Origin: Hanleya hanleyi
Lineage: Eukaryota > Mollusca > Polyplacophora > Lepidopleurida > Hanleyidae
Direction of reading: 5' to 3'
DNA length: 64,000 nt
Assembly: GCA_036873755.1 (NCBI GenBank)
Contig: JAVTVY010037092.1
Location: forward strand, 99,361 to 163,360
Shown here: positions 22,411 through 34,772 of the stretch, one piece after another
Position numbering within the stretch: the stretch's first letter is position 1
Layout: the number at the start of each line of letters is the position of its first letter
Position numbers and translations under genes: made by a program
Notes under the pieces: model-generated
Seen by the model: the letters and a program-made list of their open reading frames with translations, nothing else
Database searches by the model: none
Told to the model about the DNA's origin: nothing

Positions 22411-23214
22411 GGGTCAACCTCCCGTATTTACAACCACAAGTGGCACTACTGTGAGTGTGACAAATAAGGGTCAACCTAAGAGCAGCAAATTGTGTCAACA
22501 CTGTGACAAATTGGGTCTTCCTCATATAAACTGGATAAATGTCATATACTGTGAAAAAATCAGATCATAATATAAGGCCACCCACAATATTTTCCAGGGT
22601 TGCCTGTTCACATATGTGAAAAGGTTACATAAGGAAGTTTTAGATTTGATAGGATAGGATAGGATTTCACAAAATTGTGTTAAAACATGAAATCACAAAC
22701 AATAGGGTCAACGTGCCCAAGTGTCTTATCGATTCATACAATGCAATGGCAAAAGGGGTCAACCTCCCCTGTAATAAATAGTGACAAATGGGGTCAACCT
22801 CCCCTGCAATTACACTGGGGCCAACCTCCCCAGGAATCACAGTCACTAAATCATACCATGTACAGTCACTATGTATCATGGTAACAAGGGGCCAATCTCC
22901 CCTGTAAAATAGCCATGTTGTACAATGTACAGTGGCCAAGGCAGGGTTGGAGATAAGGGAAAATAATTTGATCAGAGATCATTATTAAAAGCTTTGAATT
23001 TGATCAGCAAAATATTTATCCATGTTTTATCACTATGCAATTTGGATTGGTCAGTGTCCAAATTTGATTAGTTATTGCTGATCACTGTCCCTTATTTCCA
23101 TACCTGCAAGGGGTCAACCTCCCCTTGAACAAATAGTGACAAATGGGGTCAACCTCCCCAGCAATTACAATTAGCTGTGTACAATGTACATTAGCAAATG
23201 GGGTCAACCTCCCC
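22411..23214 (+). repeat. dispersed GGGTCAACCTCCCC repeats
   Basis: The core GGGTCAACCTCCC(C) or GGGCCAACCTCCCC occurs at least nine times in 0.8 kb, separated by related spacers (TGACAAATG, TGTAATNNCAAT). The core is nearly self-complementary at its ends (GGGG...CCCC) and could pair with itself. There is no coding. Confidence 0.75.
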
Positions 23215-25103
23215 TGTAATCGCAATCAATTAAAATATGCCATGCCAGAAATGCCTCTGAAATTTTAGGTGCTTCAGTTTAAAAGTGTGCAAATTCTCAC
23301 AAATATCTTCATGTAAGTTGAATTTAGCTAAGTTTTTAACAAATTCACAGCCACTCACCATGATTTTGAAATTAGTCTCTTAGATATTTTAAGAATAGAG
23401 ATTTAGAGCTCACAAAGCACCGAATTTGCCATGTATAAGTGCATGACAATTCATAATTATAAATAGTGAACAAAGGCTAATGGGCAACCTACCCTAGGTT
23501 TAGAAACCATGTATATTATGATATTAACTGCTTCCACTGGAAGACCATTTCTCTTCCAAAAACATTGCAGTGATTAATTTTATTAAAATAAAAAAAAATC
23601 ATGAAAAGTCAATTCCCAAAATTATGACAAATGTCTTAGGGTCTGTGGCAAATCGCTCAACTGATATATCAGCCCAATCAATCAATGTTAACAAGCAGTA
23701 GTATGATGAGCATGGCCACTAAGTGTGAGAAATAGACCGATATGTACTCAAGTGCATGCTCGAATTGGAATGTTGCATAATGCATGCTTATAGTGCACAC
23801 CAGCACTGTGAGTATAGTTCAATGACTTTCCATGCTTACCATTGGAATTTATGTCAACAATTGATGGTCCATCAAGGTGCAGCTTTTAATGAAAGTCTCC
23901 ATAAGCATATTAATAGTACACACTCTGACACAAGATTTAAAGTATGAAAAGGAGAAGTCTGAAGAGTGTATAAATTCTATCAAACAGTTTGATTCTAAAA
24001 CGGCATCAATAGTAATGATAGTACGGTGAATTGTACAATTATAGGACACTATGAAAATTCAAATGTTTACAAATTAATTTCTTATTTACTAAATTTCATT
24101 ATACATAACCAAAATATGGAAATAATTTCAGACTAATGTGATCACCTTGTGATTCACAAGTATAGGCTGATAATCAGTGATAACCGTATAAGGGCTAGCA
24201 TCCAAGCTAATAACATTGATAAAATTGACTGGAATTTAGGCTAAATATAAATTGCGACACAGTAACGAGTGAGTTGAATTCGCACAAAACCATGATAAAT
24301 GTGGACCCCATTTGATTTTGAACCGCCCGACGAACTCACCCAGTTTACGGATATGCAGGGGACATCCCACGCTTCATCCAACAACGCATCCCAGCATATC
24401 TTGCAAAGAGTGTCTACTAGTGTAGTCATTACACATTCGTAACACCAGTCGGGTCCTTGATGTATGGATCCGAAAGGCCAACAGGTCCTCAGTGATTGTC
24501 ATGAGTCAGGGGCCAGATTTCGACTGTTCAACGACACCCACGTTCGGCGCGACCTCGTGACCCAGATTGTCCGAATCTGTGGGACTGGAAAAACTTAAAC
24601 GTGACGTTCCCTACATTTCTGTAGCAAACTGGAGAAACCAAATCCATCACTGACATTTTCCAGAAACAAATTCCAGGTAGCCGAGGACCGACCTCGTGTT
24701 ACAAAGTTGGAGAATCTAATATAAGGGCGATAACTCACAATCAACAGTTACAATAAAACTATAATCATGTCAACATAAGAAAGCGACCTTGTTGATCCTC
24801 ACATAAACTTAATTATGGTAACCCTAATTTCCTTGTATTGTTTCGCATAAACACGCATCGATACAGAAGAATATGCCTGACTCCATTTTACTAACTGGTT
24901 TCACACAAACAAAACAGGCCTATAACACACCACTACACGTGGTGCGCTCGCGGCGATAATATCTGATTTTAGATACATATTGAAACTCCAACTTAAATAG
25001 TACACCCACAAACTACATGAATAGACGATGGTCTGTTTAATACACTTATAGTTACTCTAATTACATAATCCACATTCATTCAATTTACATATCATTTCAA
25101 GAC
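23215..25103. other. spacer; one possible minus-strand first exon
   Basis: No complete gene is seen. On the minus strand, ATG at 24429 opens 30 codons with LCKICWDALLDEAWD that end at a consensus donor GTGAGT (GT at 24339-24338), so 24340-24429 could be a first coding exon. No partner exon is recognisable downstream. Confidence 0.35.
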
Positions 25104-25360
25104 ATGTCTCAACGAGGTCCATGTCCCAACGAGGTAGATAAACAACGTCGGAAACAGACCAGAAAATTACATTCACTCGTCCCAAATCCCTACTGTCGTA
25201 ACATATGGTACCTGCGGCTGCGGGTTGGAATGCCACCAAGTTACAAACACTTACTTGCACTTCAAATGCGGCAGACAACAAAATGAAGTGAGAGCTGAGA
25301 AGGCGATTGCAGTGTTGATCTTCTTCTCCCATCAAACATGCTGACTTCATACGAGTTTTT
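25104..25360 (+). repeat. conserved 5' block of the zinc-finger duplication (copy A)
   Basis: AACGAGGTAGATAAACAACG onward is about 90% identical to 33945-34180 (copy B). The potential translation is shared (NEVDKQRRKQTRKLHSLVPN) for about 35 codons, then the frames diverge. This is upstream flank, 5' UTR or a former exon of the zinc-finger gene. Confidence 0.6.
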
Positions 25361-25963
25361 TTTTCAAAGCAATCCTTTCAATTTTGCTTGTGAGACCAAA
25401 TATAGAATTTCGAGTAGGCCAACTCGTTTTACAATATTCTGAGCTCACAATCCACGAGACAGTGCCACACACTGTTCAAGCCCACTTGGTCTCACGGGCA
25501 AAATTTTACGGGGTCGCTTTTACAGAAGTCTTTTTTGTTGTCAGCATGTTCGAGTATAGCAAAAAATATTTGAATATGTTTTGCTATAAATAAGCAAACA
25601 TTTTATTATCTGTTTCACAGTATTATTGCATCAAGATAAACCTAAATTTTGATATGGAAAATTCCATTTTAATTGTAAAAGAAATGTATTTACGTTGAAA
25701 AATTTTCTCCTGATATCAAACATTATTCGAATATTTTTTTTCATACAAAAAGTAAACATATTATGTCAGAAAGACAGCCCTATAGATGAGAATTATTTCG
25801 CCCGAAACGAATTTCAGCTTGTCTGTCCGTGAAATCAGAATGTATTCCTCTTTTTGAAAGATATTTGTGGCCCTGATCGACGGGAAAGAGACGAATCCCA
25901 ACATCAGAGAATACCGTCCGTGGGGTAAATCATGAAAGTGAAGCAGATTCTTTCGTCAGCGAT

Positions 25964-28900
25964 ATGTTTAAGTTCCCATCGTTTGATGTAATAAAGACTG
26001 AACCTCACATGGGCTGTCCAGAAGATGGATCGGGCTCACATTTGGTTCACCATGTGGATTCCGTCATGACGCCTCAAGACATAAACAACGAATCTACTAC
26101 CTCAGTCTTGATTAACATTATGGAAGAGCATCAAGGCTATCAGCAGTCGACAAATGTCCATATAAAACAGGAACCGCCAGACGCTGATTGGAAATATCCT
26201 CCAGCCTTGTCATCGGGTAAAGCAGAGGATGGACAAATACCAGCAATTCATGATAACCTATCACATACAGATGATGGAATCAAACTCGAGCAAACAAGTC
26301 TCCCAGACGGCATAGACATGTGCATCAACACGACGATAGGAAAACTAACTGCGAGTCTTGATCACGTGAGTACGGTACTGGAAACTGTTGAACAATTCTC
26401 TCTGGTGTTTTAGCTGGGATACAATATACTACTACACCGCAGCTTTCAGTTTCTATACAAATACATATCAGATGCGTGCTACAAGTCACTGAAGTTGGTG
26501 AGATATGTTAGAGGTGGGAAAATTGGCGACTAAATAGCAGTCCTAGGACTTCACGGGAAAGCTGCTGTCTGCACCTCACATTCAGCCTACATTAAGAATA
26601 CGAAGGATTCTAAGACGTAACCTTGATATCTCAGTCGCGCTTTTATTGTAGCTGGTCATGTGAAATGCTGATGAAGTAACTACATCGCCCCTAACCCCGC
26701 AGCTCAAATAAGTAATTCTTCTGATGTTAATGATGTCGAAGGTGACGCTTTTGATTCAATAATTAGTATGTCATAATAGGAGTTAATATATTTCAATTAA
26801 TTTTCTATGGTTAGAGAAAGTGTAGTACAACTCGATTTTGCCAGGTATGTGTCAGTTCTCCTTTAAAAACACTACTTGCAGAGAAATGAAAAGCATTCCA
26901 TGTTCATGTCTATAGATTGTTTAAATCATCTGACCTCTGACTATATATACTTCATTTAGTTCACATCATCACAAAATATGTCATTGTATTTTTACGGGGC
27001 GATTTAGACTCGTAGGGTCCTGTCTTGTGGCGAGGAAAAACTTGAGCACTTGTACATTTGTCTACAGGATTATCTGTCAATTCAGTCAGCTGTCAATGTC
27101 ATCGCTGATAATTCGTCGGTCCGCCAATACATAGGATGCTTCCCGAGAGAAATATGTGCCTCGTCTGCAGCTCATGTGCGGGCTATGAGTATGAGCTAAC
27201 TTCCTGGATGCCTATTGGGGGAACAAGGGCTACGTGACATGCGGTCACGAAACCCTCCTAAAGCTAATGGTCAGAGACCGATTCCCAACGAGCACCTAAT
27301 TTTGACGGGGGGGGGAGGGATTACTCTTATGATACAAATCAAGGAATGTCCCTAATTTTGCATCAGGAGATAAAGCAATAGGTATGAAGTTGATCAATCA
27401 CCAGATCGATCAGCGTTTGACCAGCATTCTAGGCACAGCTCTAGTATTGCATCAAGGAATAGCAGTCTTGCGGAGGATAGGGAGGAAAATGATCATATCC
27501 CTCCTCTGGATCTGCATTATTTTGATAAACTAGCTTTGGTTTATCACTATAATTATGACATCCAGAAACCACCTCCCAGACGCAGGATAATGCCAAACTC
27601 GGCAAAAGCAATTAAGCCTAAGAAATATTACACCATGCTTCCAGCTTCAGATGCTATAATAGGTTGATAATTATCTTTGGATGTTTGTGATAGTTTGTGA
27701 CCTCTTGCTGCTGCTGTTGTTGCTGCAGACACGAGGTACAATGCACGTAACTTTGTTATACCAAATAATCAAGTTGAAAAAAGAAAGATTCTGATCTCCT
27801 GCAAACAATACCATGGGCTTGGAATCGATTATTATCGATCGAATACAAATTCCATTCAATACCAGTGGACTATATTCTTTTCTATCACACACGGATTTTA
27901 ATTTGTCCAAATTTACTCTCTGCATTATATTTCTCAAGTTAAACATTAATCAACAGAAAACTTTTAAAAATGTTATTCCACTATTTCATTATAAAAAGAA
28001 CTAAATAAATACCAGCTTCTCCAGAATGCACTAGAGATCTTTGTTGAGAGGAATGTGTGAGACTACAAGTATGACTCATCGCCATGGGACGGAACATCAG
28101 AGAGTTTTTACATTTAAATAGCCCCGTTTCAGTGCCTAAGGCTCTAGTTTTTTTTTCAGGTGGAAAGTACCAAGCGTGAAGGTTACGAGATGGAGTGTCC
28201 TTCTCCAGATAAAAGCAACCTGAAGCCCCCAGTTCCTGTTGCCTTGTATCGACGCCAAGCGAAGGGAAAGACTTTCGCAGTCGACCAATATATGACTGGA
28301 AAAAAATCCACTGCCTGTCGAAACACACCACCCTGGTACACACGCCGACGTGACATATGCATATTGGCCTACTGGAGAAAAAGCACACTGCAAATACGGG
28401 AGAACTAGCGAACCCACTCGTGATAATTGTGTCAGAAAAATCTTCGGTGAAAGACCGTTTAAATGTACTCACTGTGATCATAGATCTGTCAGTAACAGCA
28501 ATCTTGTTACACATATGAGAACGCACACTGGTGAAAAGCCTTTTAGGTGTTCTATGTGTGATTACAGATCTGTCTGTAACAGCAGTCTTGTTACACATAT
28601 GATAATACACACTGGTGAAAAACCTTTTAGGTGTTCTATGTGTGATTATAGATCTGTCCGTAACGGCGATCTGGTTAGACATTTGAGAGCACACACTGGT
28701 GAAAAGCCCTTTAGGTGCTGTATGTGTGATTATAGATCTGTCAGTAACAGCAATCTTGTTAGACATATGAGAACACACACTGGTGGAAACCCTTTTAGAT
28801 GTTCAATGTGTAATTATAGATTTGTCAGTAACAACAATCTTACTAAACATATGAGAACACACACTGATAAAAAGCCTTTCAAGTGTTCTGTATGTGATTA

Positions 28901-29120
28901 TAGATCTCCAAGTTGCAGTAATCTTTTTTCGCACATACAAACACACCCTGGTGAATAGCCTTTCAAGTGTTCCTTGTGTGATCATAGATCCACCAGCAAC
29001 AGTGATCTTGTTTTGCGTGAGAGTACACAATGGTGAAAAGCCATTTGGGTGTTCCTTTTGCAATTACAAATGTACCCAAAGAAGTAATCTTGTTAGGCAT
29101 ATGAGAAACCACACAAAACA
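25964..29120 (+). pseudogene. C2H2 zinc-finger gene, copy A (decayed)
   Basis: Paralogue of the intact gene at 34773-37755. Exon 1 (25964-26365) keeps the acidic N-terminal region with IKTEP, IKQEP and IKLEQ and a GTGAGT donor at 26366. One base is missing just upstream, so the first ATG of copy B is out of frame. Exon 2 starts after the acceptor TTTTTTCAG at 28159. An 8-nt deletion near 28303 shifts the frame. Six C2H2 fingers follow in the frame 28350-28958 (C-x2-C-x12-H-x3-H, linker HTGEKPFRC), then TAG at 28956-28958, a broken finger and one more at about 29050-29110. It may still give a fragment, but no full product. Confidence 0.8.
27005..27667 (+). pseudogene. coding-like relic inside the intron of copy A
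   Basis: Two stretches without ATG read like protein. 27011-27199 contains EEKLEHLYICLQDYLSIQSA. 27374-27667 is an open frame of 97 codons that starts after a TAA, contains HIPPLDLHYFDKLALVYHYN and PKKYYTMLPASDAIIG, and ends in TGA. Absent from the intron of copy B, so it was inserted, or lost there. It is reminiscent of the capsid-like ORF of DIRS/Ngaro-type retroelements but I cannot confirm that. A poly-G run lies between the two stretches. Confidence 0.4.
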
Positions 29121-32026
29121 CGAAAAAGAGAATGAGACTGCAAAATTTGTTACTTTTAATACAGGTAATTTATACATGTGTAGCATGTTATTCAAAAATA
29201 TGATATCTTCTATACCCGGCTCTATTAGGTTAGCCCAAACGAATGACATTACCCAACTACACATTTGTGTCATCATGCCCAACTTTTGAGGAAAAGTGAC
29301 TGGCGCTCGCTAATTGGAAGAAACTGAAAATGACTGTCCGTGTGTACAACAAACTAAGTATTTACTCATTTATTATGGAGAAAATTGTAACCGTCCACAA
29401 TCTGTGCTGCATGGAGGAAATTATTTCCTCCACTTGTAAACCAGCGAAAACGATTTGCCCAATGCTACACACAAATGACTGTCCCATGTTCTTGCAATAA
29501 CTTATTGTTCAGAAGAGATGGAACATTTTGTTATAATTGAAGATAGTCTACAGATTTAACGGAGTATTCTACAAATGGTGTCACAATTAATGGTCTTTTG
29601 ATGAAACGTAATTCGCATATTTTTTTTGTCAATTGAAAATAGAAGTATTTGTGATTTATGAATTATGGTGTGTTCCTCCATAGCCATATTTATCCAGCGA
29701 AGTCCAGACAAACTGATCGGGGGAAAGTGTGTTAATTTGACAATAAAGAGGGCGCTGGCATCGTCGACTTGTTTCTATCTTTATCTGCAAGAGAACGTTC
29801 TGTTTCTACCTTCATCCACAGAAGAGCGGTAGCCCTATATAAGCCAGGCTCCCGCGGAAACGAGGCAGATCAGCAGAAACTTCGAGGTGAGAATACGCAC
29901 AATTATATTGGGGAGAAGAAATCCAATACATTGCCGAGCCGGAGAAGGGCCGTGATCAGGCCGCCGAATTCGTGCCGCCGCCGGGCCGGGACCAGGCCGC
30001 CAAATTGAAGAAGTGCCGCCGCCGAATCCTATAACATCATAGCATACATTTACACTCACTTACATTCACACGTCTGGGCTGTGTTTACCCTACTCCGATC
30101 TCTACCTGCCTTCAACCGTAATGCACAGTTGTACGGGTATTGCACTGGGAGATAGGGTATAGACACTTATCGTTAACGGTTATTTTCTAACTCTACCTGA
30201 CCCTCGTCCGTACAGTACAGACGTGCAGATTTAGCTCTGGGAATTAACTAACGGCATTAGTGTTGATAGCATGGCCATACCTTAGCCGCATCTCTACTTG
30301 TCTCAACCGTATTGAACAGTTGTGCTCGTACGGCCCTGTGGTTAATGGTATCGATTAAGCTGTATCCGGTAGGAGACGCTCGTCTCTGTGAAGAGGGTAC
30401 AGCTAAACCAAATAATACACAGTTCCTTCATAAACAATTATCCACGCACACACGTATTTAAACACACAACCTACGGCTTGAAATACATTCACGCTAACAC
30501 TCACAAGCTATAGGCCCAGGTCTAGAGCTTGATAAATATACACCTAACCAGTAAATCATACCGTAAACGATTATCCATTCACGCCCCCATAAGCATACAG
30601 TCTCTCACTACCCTGTACATACATTGAGTAACTCACGGCCAATCATAGATTAATAGCTGTCTCATACAGTTGTATATAAAGGGGGAATCCGTGACCAGAT
30701 GTCCATCTATTGCGGATGACCATCCAGTAATATGTGAAGAGGGTTCATAGACCGGGTGACCATACAGTAGTATAGAGAGAGAGTTCCTATACCAGGTGAC
30801 CATGCAGTAGTATATGAATCGGGTTACTACACCAGGTGCCTACCCAACCACCGTGTGTTATCGATGTCCGATCCTATGTGGACCGTATAGCCGTGAACTC
30901 TAGCCTTGATGATTCGTCCTTGGAGCGGGACCGCGGAGTGAGTCGCCGTGAGCGGGGTCGCTGAAGCCTGGGGGTGTATTCCTACGAGGGGTGCCGTCTG
31001 CTGCTGTGGTGAGCCGTGGTGAGCCGTGTTACAGAGAGACGGGCCGGTGCCGTAGAAGCCTTTGTACTGTGATAGTACTGTCGTGCCCAGCCGTCCGCAT
31101 CCATTGATAGTTACCAACGCTTGGAGGGGCTTAGTCGTGTAAGAGGAGACACGACGACGACGAGAATTCCATGCAGCCCGAGGGAAGAAGACCGGGGTAA
31201 GGAAGATACACGCCGGACATAACCACGGAGGGGCCAGGTCGTGTAAGACGAGACATGACATCAAGTTCATCCATACGGGAGTGAACGAAGACCTGGGGAA
31301 GGAAGATAGACGCTGGATCCAACCACAAAGACCTGGGGAAGGAAGATAGAAGTTGGATCCAACCACGAGGGAGCCGGTCGTGACCAGACTGTGGCTGTGA
31401 CCAGGCCTGATCGCGATGTAGCTAGGGCTATATAATTTTGTATATATTTTCTATTATATTGAACTTCGGTTAAAGTTAACTATAAGAATTCTTTGCAGGG
31501 ATTGTACGCTACCGCGATCTGAATCTTGCATTCCTGCTCATAGAATTATATGTCAGTATTGTATTAATTTGCTTTGGTTGCCATTACAGGTCTTCCTTTC
31601 CAACCTCCTCGATCCAGACAAGGTGACAGGTTGAATCGAACTCACTCGTTGGCCAAGATCAGTGCACGAGTGCGTTCCCGGTAGCCTGACAGTTTTTTTC
31701 GTCTCTGCGTACTCTCTTGTGGATCTGAAACATCCATTCCCCACGTTAAACGTTTCAACTCAGTTGGCATATTGTTCTCTTGGAACAGAACTGATAGTGT
31801 TCACAGTTAAGGAACCTTGTCAGATAATTTCAGTTTGCTAATTAATTCCATTTAATTACATTTACCTACCGATTTTACAGTCTTTAGGCATTCCGCAGTT
31901 GACTGTTATAAGGATTAATTGTTCAAAAATTATAGAAAACTATGGTGTGTTTTAAGTGTCATACGCATTACTTGGAACTGTGATCATGTTGATATAGAAC
32001 TAGGGGAATGAGATAATTCTTGTGTC
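29121..32026. other. gene-poor interval with short repeats
   Basis: Contains, in order: a segment at 29530-29650 that is duplicated at 59060-59175; a GC-rich GCCGCCG tract (29940-30020); three degenerate copies of ATCTCTACCTG-x-CAACCGTA (30096, 30189, 30289); about 50-bp repeats with AGGTGACCATRCAGTAGTAT (30690-30840); and 70-100 bp repeats with GAAGACCTGGGGAAGGAAGA (31119-31375). The 179-codon minus frame at 30827-31366 lies mostly over these repeats and is not supported as a gene. Confidence 0.4.
29836..29843 (+). promoter_or_regulatory. possible core promoter with nearby splice donor
   Basis: CTATATAAGCC is followed about 30 bp on by AGATCAGCAG and about 50 bp on by a donor-like GAG/GTGAGA. 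This is the spacing of a TATA promoter and short non-coding first exon, or of an LTR. No downstream gene is identified. Confidence 0.3.
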
Positions 32027-32030
32027 TTAA

Positions 32031-32581
32031 CCCTACCTGGCCGGGGGGGGGCATTATTGCCCCCTACCAAACTTTCTGCATTATCTCCGGAACGGCAAAA
32101 CATGGAGAGCTGAAACTACGTGACTTTATCATTTGTATTATTGGGGTCATTTTGAGCCCATTTTGATAATCCCCCGTGCAGGGGGTCATGGGTAAATTCA
32201 AGATGGCGGCCACGTGGTGTATCGGAAAAGTGATTTTTTTTGGTCATATTTCTTCAAAATTTCTGCTTTTTCGCAATGAAAAGTGGGCAAAAACTATTTT
32301 ATTTCATATCAAATTAATATTTGCTAATTTTTCCTGCAGTTTTTGTGGAGAAATTGCAAAAATAAAAAATTCGAAAAATCTGACAAGAAAATCGACCAAA
32401 AAATGCGTTTTTTAAAATGGCGGCACCGTGACGTCATCAAAGCGGCCATCTTGGATTTTTTTACATTTTCTGGTAGAGCTTGACCCAAGGGTATAGTGTA
32501 ATAAGTTTCAGCCCCCTAGCTCAAGGGGTAAGAAAAATAATCAGAGCAGGACAGGTCCCAAAAAGCCCAGGCCAGATAGGG
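32031..32581. mobile_element. piggyBac-like MITE with TTAA duplication
   Basis: TTAA at 32027-32030 and 32582-32585 flanks a 551-bp element that begins CCCTACCTGGCC and ends GGCCAGATAGGG (11 of 12 matching). TTAA targets and CCC...GGG ends are the hallmark of piggyBac. There is no transposase. It carries AAGATGGCGGC and TGACGTCA, plus a GCGGCCATCTTGG site in inverse orientation. Confidence 0.8.
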
Positions 32582-32585
32582 TTAA

Positions 32586-33189
32586 CCATAAAACAACAGT
32601 TTGTGTAACACCAGTTTGTGTGGCATTCTTGTTCTGTACTTCTCGGGGTTTCATGAATACGGGAAAGAATATTTAACAGAATACAAGTCAATTCTATGTT
32701 CCCACGTCACTTTACCCTCAACCTACGCCCAAGCTGCGCACCGTCCTGACAACGAGGTCAAATAGCTGACTTTAAAATGAGATAGATGGAATGGTAAATG
32801 CATCTCTACAACCAGAAGCAGTTCATCGTATGACTTTATACATACCGGTATCACAAGTGTCTATTATTCAAACCAACCTGTTTTTTATACAAGGCAAACC
32901 TTCTTTTTTTTGACTTGAAAAAGTGAAGAAGGATGCTTTTCGTCGCATTGGTGGACTTCACTTTGAATTTCACACATAAATGAAACATTCATCTTGTTCC
33001 AGATTGCGATAAACGTCTTCACGTTTTCAATTATTTAATTCCAATTATCTAAAATGTCCTGAGCCACACCTTTCCCGCTGTCCGTGGACGACACTCATGA
33101 TCTCATACCGAGTCGCGACTACCTCTCATACCGAGTCGCGACTACATCTCATACCGAGTCGCAACTACCCCTCTGTCAAAGGTCCCTTA
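32586..33189. other. spacer; 24-bp triplet repeat
   Basis: No gene. Three tandem copies of CTCATACCGAGTCGCGACTAC occur at about 33101-33170. Confidence 0.5.
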
Positions 33190-33611
33190 AGCCCGGCGCA
33201 CGCGAGAGCTATCAGCTGAGCTAACGGCCTCAATTGTCTGTCAGCTCAGGGGCTAGCTATCGTGTGCGGGCAGTTTTTGGTGAGTTACTGGCCTCGCGAG
33301 ACCAGGGCAAATCCTTAGCGTGTGCTGCGAACGAAAGCTAACAGCTCAGCCGTTTTATTCGACAGGCCATTGACAAGCATCTTATGTTCACGTGATTTAC
33401 ACGTACGACTGTTCAATATGGCCATTTGTATACGTGAGCCCGGTCACATGAAAGGTCACATGACCCCGAAGAAGGTGTTTCGTGGGAAATAAAATCAATT
33501 CGGTGAATCTTCTGCTCACTGTGTGTGCTGAAACCACGCGAGAGCTAGCCCCTGAACTGACAGGCAATTGAGGCCGTTAACTCAGCTGATAGCTCTCGTG
33601 TGCACCGGGCT
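33190..33611. mobile_element. Harbinger-like MITE with TTA duplication
   Basis: 422-bp element whose ends AGCCCGGCGCACGCGAGAGC and GCTCTCGTGTGCACCGGGCT are inverted over about 75 bp. TTA at 33187-33189 and 33612-33614 is the duplicated target, as in PIF/Harbinger elements. It has no coding capacity. Confidence 0.75.
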
Positions 33612-33927
33612 TTAAATTTCAGCGGTCCGTGTTCACTACCTCAAATAGGTTGAGGTTTTGGATAGCAGGAAACGTTTACCGCGAGCAAATTCTATTCCAG
33701 ACCCGGAGGGGGCTCACGGGTTTTGTTAACTTCTCGTCTTCCCAACCCACAGTTAGCCCAAAGCCGTGACAAAACTTCATTTTTATTATCTCATACGTAC
33801 GTATATACACAGGTATGCAAGCTGTACATTGCGCTCGACAGAGATATGATTTTGCTTGAAAATGTACTCGTTTGTCCCTGTTTAGAGTCATTTATATTCA
33901 AGAGCCAGTTCTGATCTGTTTTCAGTC

Positions 33928-34180
33928 ATGCCGTGTGATCTCCCATGTGTCAACGAGGTAGATAAACAACGTCGGAAACAGACCAGAAAATTACATTCAC
34001 TCGTCCCAAATCCCCACTGTCGTAACATATGTTACCTGCGGGTTAGAATGCCACCAATTTTCTCAGTTCCAAACACCCACTTGCACTTCAACTGTGGCAG
34101 ACAACAAAATGAAGTGAGAGCTGAGAAGTCGACTGCAGTGTCGATTTTTTTCTCCCATCAAACTTGCTGACATCATACGA
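33928..34180 (+). repeat. conserved 5' block of the zinc-finger duplication (copy B)
   Basis: Counterpart of 25104-25360. Just upstream, 33744-33825 matches 17544-17625 (CAGTTAGCCCAAAGCCGTGA onward), so a third piece of the same duplicated unit exists 16 kb to the left. A short ORF (80 codons) is possible, but only its first 35 codons are shared with copy A. Confidence 0.6.
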
Positions 34181-34772
34181 GTCTTTTTTTTTTCTTTTTC
34201 TTTTTTTCAAAGCGAAACGTTCACTTTTGCTTGTGAGACCAAATATAGAATTTCGAGCAGGCCCACTATTTTACAATATTCTGCGCTCACAATCCACGAG
34301 ACAGTGCCACACACTGTTCAAGCCCACTTGGTTTCACCGGCAAAATTTGACGGGGTCGCTTTTCCAGAAGTCTTCTTTGTTGTCAGCATGTTTCGAGTAT
34401 AGCAAAAATTATTTGAATATGTTTTGCTATAAATAAGCAAAAATGATAAATTTGTTTCAGATTATTATTGCATCAAGACAAACCTGAATTTTGATATCGA
34501 ATATTCCATTTTAATTATAAAAGAAATGTATTTACGTTGAAAATTTTTCTCTTGATAGCAAAAGTTATTTGAATTTTTGTTCATACAAAAGCAAACATAT
34601 TATTTCAGAAAGACAGCCCCATAAATGAGTATTATTTCGCCCAAAACGAAAATTTCATCTTGTCTGTCACTGAAATCAGAATGTATTCCTCTTTTTGAAA
34701 GGTATTTTTGGCCCTGATCGACGGGAAAGAGACGAATCCCAACATCAGAGAAGACCGTCTGTGGGACAGATC

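Noticed and set aside
25057..25350. 97-codon minus-strand ORF opposite the duplicated 5' block
   Set aside because: Not preserved in the second copy and without any motif.
27981..28778. 265-codon minus-strand ORF over the zinc fingers (similarly 37165-37782)
   Set aside because: Antisense shadow of the conserved C2H2 repeat codons; the plus strand shows real finger motifs.
30827..31366. 179-codon minus-strand ORF
   Set aside because: Lies over short tandem repeats, shows no domain, and its composition does not look like a conserved protein.
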